A stretch of 64,000 nt of DNA from assembly GCA_024449915.1 (NCBI GenBank), contig JAMZAV010000155.1, positions 801,408 to 865,407 of the forward strand. Direction: 5' to 3'. This DNA is from Sweltsa coloradensis (lineage: Eukaryota > Arthropoda > Insecta > Plecoptera > Chloroperlidae). The notes under the pieces are model-generated. The model was given only the letters and a program-made list of their open reading frames with translations, had not been told where the DNA came from and did no database searches. Positions 59,205 through 64,000 of this stretch are shown in pieces. The number at the start of each line of letters is the position of its first letter. Position 1 is the stretch's first letter. The position numbers were made by a program, and so were the translations under genes.

Positions 59205-59827
59205 CTAGGAAGCTTCGCAAACGCTTTTTCAGGCGCGTTGTTGGATGAGCGTAATTTTTTAAAAACTAAAAAAGCGTAAAATTGCTATTTTTTAGAAGAA
59301 ATATGTTTTTGATTACGCTCAAATTTCACACGAATATATAAATTTATAAAATTAAAGTTCTGTAAAAAAATCATTACAGTCGGATAAAGCATGTCGGTGT
59401 TATATGTCAAAGAAATTTAAAAATAAAAAAAAATCGTAAAATTGCGATTCTCATGAGAAATAATTTTTCGATTACGCTCAAATTTTACACGAATATATAA
59501 ATACATAAAATAAAGATTATGTGCAAAAATCATTATAATTGAACAAAGCATGGTAAGTCGAAGAAATTTTTTAAAAATATAAAAAAAATCGTAAAATTGC
59601 GATTTTATGAGTAATAATTTTTCGATTGTGCTCAAAAAGGTGGCAGTTCTAAGTTCAGAGATTTCGAAGGCCTCCATAAAATTTTATTGCAATTGGAGTA
59701 ACGGTTTTGCCAGAATCGTGTTAACAGACACACAAAAATACTAAAAAGAAAGAAAAAAAAACATTCTGGATTTTTTTCTCTAGTGTAGTGAAATTGAATC
59801 TTCGCTTCGCTCGCTACGCTCATCCAA
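59205..59827 (-). mobile_element. Helentron-like element, copy 8, divergent 3' end
   Basis: Inverse orientation. The 5' end TTGGATGAGCGTAGCGAGCG is at the right. The 3' end keeps CGCTCATCCAACAACGC and CCTAG, but loop and tail differ: AACGC-GCCTGAAAAA-GCGTT-TGCGAAGCTTCCTAG. The hairpin stem is thus preserved while its loop changed. Confidence 0.85.
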
Positions 59828-60040
59828 AAATACCATTCAGTGTAGGTCTTAGTAAAGGTGTGACTATTGCTATGTGAATGGACTGCATCACTACTGTTAT
59901 ATCCGTTAATAAATAAAATAATTGGCATCAGTGGCAACGTAGAAGAAAGTAAGAGGCACAGACCAGTATCCAGTCCATGTTTGACTGCTCTCATTCTCTA
60001 GCATAACATACAATATGACATATGTAGGCCTATATATTAA

Positions 60041-60468
60041 CCCACGCATACAAAAAAAAAATTAGGCCTACAGCCAAACCTTACACACTCAAAAGTAATG
60101 AGATCCAAAAGAAGGGCCAAGCTCATCTACCCTTCTAGTTCTACATTTTCACATTCTTAATTCATTAACGTACACATCCCCGTCACTGCATCCTTGAAAA
60201 GCTTGGCAAAATAGAATTTGCAACTATAAATTTAAACGTAATACTTCATACAAATTCTATTTTGTCAATTAATTTTAACGTAATAGTTCATGCTGCAAAT
60301 TCTATTTTGCCAAGCTTTTCAAGGATGTAGTTACGAGGAAGTGTATGTTTATGAATTAAGAATGCACAAATGTAGAAGGGTACCTGAGCTTGGCCCTTCT
60401 TTTAGATCTCATTACTTTTGAGTGTGTAAGGTTTGGCTGTAATTTTACATGTTTTTTGTATGCATGGG
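60041..60468. mobile_element. 428-bp foldback element
   Basis: The left half (CCCACGCATACAAAAA, CAGCCAAACCTTACACACTC, AAGAAGGGCCAAGCTCA, CCTTGAAAAGCTTGGCAAAA) is complementary to the right half over almost its whole length, centred near 60255. Frames in it are by-products. Confidence 0.85.
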
Positions 60469-60737
60469 ACATCTCATTACCTACTTTTTCAAGTTCTATT
60501 TCAAATTGTTCTTTGTTAAAATAGAATAATTTTAAAAAAGAAAAATTAATTGCTATGGTATTAATACCAACTAACAATAGGAAATTAAATAGCTCATGGC
60601 TAGAGATACGTGAAAATAGCGTTTTGTGAATAGATGATCCAAAGCATTTTTTTCTTTTCTTAAAACTATGGTTTTCCAGTCCTACTTCATTTAATATTAC
60701 ATGGTAGGTATCTATTATTTTCTACACACTTTTTTAA

Positions 60738-61197
60738 CTAGGAAAACGCTTAAGTCCCGCCGCGTTGATGGATGAGCGTAATTTTTTTTAAACGAAAAAA
60801 GCGTAAAATTGAGATTTTTTAACAAATAATTTTTCGATTATGCTCAAATTTCACACGAATATATTAATTCATAAAATAAAGGTTCTGTGAAAAAATCATT
60901 ACAATCGGATAAAGCATGTAGGTGTTATAAGTCGAAGAAATTTTTTAAAATAAAAAAAAATCGTAAAATTGCGATTTTTATGAGAATTAATTTTTCGATT
61001 GCGCTCAAAAAAGGTGGCAGTTCTAAGTTCAGAGATTTCGAAGGCCTCCATAAAATTTCATCGCAATTGGAGTAACGGTTTAGCCGGAATCGTGTTAACA
61101 GACACACAAAAATACAAAAAAAAAGAAGAAAAAAAAAAAACATTCCGGATTTTTTTCTCCAGTGTAGTGAAATGGAATCTTTGCTTTGCTCATCCAA
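60738..61197 (-). mobile_element. Helentron-like element, copy 9 (shortest)
   Basis: CTAGGAAAACGCTTAAGTCC at the left, CATCCAA at the right. 460 bp with two internal units. The 5' zone reads TTGGATGAGCAAAGCAAAG, two changes from the family repeat. Confidence 0.9.
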
Positions 61198-61494
61198 TAA
61201 GTTGAAATTGATTCAGCTTTGATGACATAATTTCAAAATAAAAATATGAAAAAACTTCATACACAAGCTTTTGAAGGTGGCCAAAAAAATAGATGCTACA
61301 AAGCGCTATAAAATGACACTTGAAAATGCTATATGCATGTATCTCTGAATTGCTTTTTGTACACATTGTAGGTGATTACTGACAAGTTTCTATAGTTGTT
61401 GATTAAATACCTGTAAAAGGCTTATACTAAAACCTTTGTTTCTATGCCTTCCAGCTAACTATTTCAACTTTTTCTTTCAAAAGGCACTACATCA

Positions 61495-61930
61495 CTGTTG
61501 ATTGATTGATTGATTGGGTATTGCTTAACGTCTCATATTTATGCACTTTGGCTAATCGAGACGATGAGTGGTGATAGATGAGGATGAAGTATGAACAGAA
61601 GGGAGGAGGGGAAACCCGGTACCGGCACGTAGCCTACTCCTTTCGAAAAGTACCAAGGGGACCAACGGCTTAACGTCCCATCCGAAAGGACGGTGTAACT
61701 TTGACAGTCATATAGGTTCCTCCACTAACCCGGACTGCCGAGCAGACGTCGAGGAGAACGAAGCCGTTACACTAGCTCTCGAACCCTCCATCTGCTCTAA
61801 CCAGCGATATACGTGAGTTTCAGGGCAGAGCGGTCACCCACTCTACCCCTGACCACGCCCGATTCTGCTTAACTTCGGTGTTCGAGTGGGAACCGGTTAA
61901 ACGATCTCGGCTAAATCGCTGGCTTACATC
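61495..61930 (-). repeat. SINE-like repeat with (GATT)n end
   Basis: Begins GATTGATTGATTGATTGGGT and TTGCTTAACGTCTC, contains GGGAAACCCGG and TTAACGTCCCATCCG, and has a box-B-like complement near 61860. A fragment of its head occurs at 22848-22900. The GATTGATTG...TTAACG layout recalls repeats seen widely in marine invertebrates; this comparison is from memory and unverified. Confidence 0.55.
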
Positions 61931-62721
61931 ACTGTTACTTTAATGTCCATGTGCAATATGAATGTTGTGGCCCAACTCGTTTGGTGAGAATCACTGGGCA
62001 ATTGAAACTGACAAATTAGACAGTAGAAGCCAGTAGTAACTAACATCTTTAAAGTGATTTTGAATGTGTTTCAACACACTTTTTTACCCAGAAGGAATGG
62101 TCATACTCCAATAAAATTTGGCTTGTGTTGTCATGTAGTACCTAAATTAGATTAGGGCCTATGACTGTTTTTAAGTTCATATCACGTTTTACGGTGATTG
62201 GGTGACACCTCGAAATTATCCCAACTCTGCTTGCTGTATAAGGTGCCAGAGTGTGTAGCGCGCCGCGGCTTGGCAGCGGCGCCCTAACGGGCACCTAGAT
62301 ACTAGGCATCAATATAAAATGTCATAATCAAAAGCAAAATATTGATATCAAATATCAAATCACGATATCAAAACTTTAATTATTGACATCGAAAACTCGA
62401 AAGAGGTCAAAATCAATCAGATTCTACCATAGTAAATTCAACTTATCAATGTCAGAGCACTACTACTGGTAATATTCTGACTTGTGTGTTATTGCGGCAG
62501 CGCGGCACACTGCAAACAAAAGCTGGCTTGGTGTCAGGCTGCCCACTGTTGATAAGCTAGCAGTTTTTATGAGGTCGTAACTACCATAGCTTATACACAG
62601 GATGTCTTATAGGAAATTCATGGTATAACAATTCATATTTTAGACTCATCGAGTCTGTTTAACTTTGTACAATTTCCAATAATATATGTCCTATATAATT
62701 ATATATTGGAGTTAGATCTTT

Positions 62722-63243
62722 TTGGATGAGCGAAGCAGACTTCAATTTCACTGACCCCCCGAAAAATCAGCTCGGGTTTTTTTTCTGTCTGTTTGATCGC
62801 GCTCTACCGGTCAAACAGTATTATGTGATCTTGATGACAATCGGAGGGGACCTTCGAAATCTCTGAACTTAGACCTGCCACGTTTTTGGGTAATCGAAGA
62901 AATATTTCTCATGAATATCGTACTTTTACGATTTTTTTCGATTTTTATTGCGATATTTTCGTGATATTTCGGCTGATTTTGACCAAACGGGTGGGGCTAT
63001 AACGTTCATATTTTACATTGACATTAAGGTAATGGTGATGTATTGCCTTTTGAAAAAAAAAGTTGAAAAAGTTAGCCAGAATCCATAGAATAAAGGTTTT
63101 AATATGAGTTTTTTTTAGGTATATGATAACAATTAACAAGTAACTTGACAAAAATCATCTACAATGCGTACAAAAAGCACTTGCAAAAGTAAAGAGATCC
63201 CACGCAAACTAAAAACTTACAAAAAAGCTCATCCATCAACGCG
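62722..63243 (+). mobile_element. Helentron-like element, copy 10, subfamily B, 3' end lost
   Basis: Starts TTGGATGAGCGAAGC and shares CACTGACCCC and ACCTGCCACGTTTTTGGGT with copy 1. It reaches GCTCATCCATCAACGCG and then diverges, so the hairpin and CCTAG are missing. Confidence 0.8.
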
Positions 63244-63340
63244 ACTAAAAAAATCGTGTGCGAAGCGGCCTAGTGTACTAAATTGTTATCAAGATTTGAA
63301 CACAAGAATGAAGATTAACGTTCGGTGGTTTCTTCCCCGA

Positions 63341-63545
63341 AAGTTTGATTACTCCCTGATTTGCTATTCCTGATTTTTGGCAAACCTCATCCTATGAGTG
63401 GGATCGTCTAATAAATCATTTTTTTTCTTTTCATATTTCTTTTTTGATGTTTTTTTTCTCTTTTTTTTCTTCTTTATTCCCCTTTCTTTCTTTTTGCTTT
63501 TCTTTTTTTTCTTTTTTTTTTTTCATTCCCAACCCTTTTTTGTTT
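63341..63545 (+). repeat. polypyrimidine repeat related to 48421-48870
   Basis: TTCCTGATTTTTGGCAAACC, then GATCGTCTAATAAATCA, then about 110 bp of CTTTTTTTTCT-type sequence. Inverse relative of the repeat at 48421-48870. Confidence 0.6.
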
Positions 63546-63551
63546 AGTTCA

Positions 63552-64000
63552 TTGGATGAGCGTAGCGAGCGTAGCGAGCAAAGCGAAGATTCATTTTCAC
63601 TACACTGAAAAAAATCCGGATGTTTTTTTTTCTTCTTTTTTTTTGTATTTTTTTGTTTTGTTAGCACGTTCGGCTAAACCGTACTCGATTTCGATGAAAT
63701 TTTGAGACCTTCGAATTCTGAACTTAGACTGCACTTTTTGAGGCATCGAAAAAAAAAATTCTCATAAATCGCATTTTACGATTTTTTCGATTTTAAATTT
63801 TTTGATTTATTCCTACACGCTGTCCGTTGATGATTTTTCACGGACCTTTTTTTATGATTATATAATCGTGGAATTTAGCGCAATCGAAATTTTCTCATGA
63901 ATCGCAATTTTACGGGTTTTCTTTTTAAACATTCTTGACTTATAACACCTACTGCTTTTCCGATTGTAATGATTTTTACAGAACCTTAATATTTATACAA
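63552..64000 (+). mobile_element. Helentron-like element, copy 11, runs off the window
   Basis: Starts TTGGATGAGCGTAGCGAGCG with the extended 5' repeats and follows the family to the window end. It has an unusually large number of single-base losses relative to every other copy. Confidence 0.85.

Noticed and set aside
61860..61920. 5S rRNA-like sequence (CTTAACTTCGGTGTTCGAGT)
   Set aside because: Resembles part of a 5S complement, but only over about 35 bases, within an interspersed repeat; the rest of a 5S gene is absent.
1..64000. CRISPR arrays, bacterial operons or phage genes
   Set aside because: No regular short repeats with spacers, no ribosome-binding-site-led gene clusters; spliced genes and SINEs show this is animal nuclear DNA.
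30777..64000. HINE family as ordinary TIR DNA transposons
   Set aside because: The inverted repeats are not symmetrical: one is terminal, the other about 30 bp internal. Two exact empty sites show no target duplication.

Overview
This window looks like nuclear DNA from an invertebrate animal. Its genes are split by introns of up to about 11 kb, the intergenic and intronic DNA is AT-rich, and it is crowded with non-LTR retrotransposon remnants, tRNA-headed SINEs, hAT-type MITEs and foldback elements. The palindrome TAGGCCTA recurs very often. The species cannot be fixed from sequence alone; a marine invertebrate, perhaps a deuterostome, is my guess.

Three protein-coding loci can be supported. 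(1) 3.57-4.85 kb, plus strand: three consecutive exons of an unrecognised protein rich in coiled coil. (2) 36.37 down to about 22.5 kb, minus strand: a DNAJC9-like J-domain protein in four exons (31, 88, 71 and about 62 residues), with splice phases that join cleanly. (3) 36.76 kb to beyond the right edge, plus strand: the first three coding exons (170 residues, four EF-hands) of a calcium-regulated mitochondrial ATP-Mg/phosphate carrier (SCaMC, SLC25A23/24/25 group). Its carrier domain must lie past 64 kb. Loci 2 and 3 are head to head, with start codons 394 bp apart and an ETS-type ACTTCCGG between them, so they probably share a bidirectional promoter.

Mobile DNA explains most of the rest. 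The dominant family is a short nonautonomous element (11 copies, about 460-785 bp) beginning TTGGATGAGCG and ending CCTAG. An inverted copy of its 5' end lies about 30 bp inside the 3' end and is followed by a small hairpin. Two filled/empty site pairs inside the window show insertion exactly between T and T with no target duplication. Asymmetric terminal inverted repeats, a 3' hairpin, T^T insertion and no duplication are the hallmarks of nonautonomous Helentrons (Helitron2; HINE or DINE-1-like). No Rep/helicase gene is present. The copies carry a variable number of internal ~160-bp repeats, nest inside other elements, and allow relative dating.

Other elements have clear boundaries. At least seven hAT-like MITEs have 8-bp duplications. 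There is a PIF/Harbinger-like MITE with TAA, an unclassified ~1.04-kb TIR element present twice with AT duplication, several foldbacks, a ~300-bp tandem array split by a retrotransposon tail, and fragments of five non-LTR retrotransposons. An 846-bp duplication at 38.7-40.3 kb and the last ~450 bp show dense one-base indels that look like unpolished assembly rather than biology. The exciting system here is best described as the Helentron-like family and its nested insertion history, not a new gene cluster.
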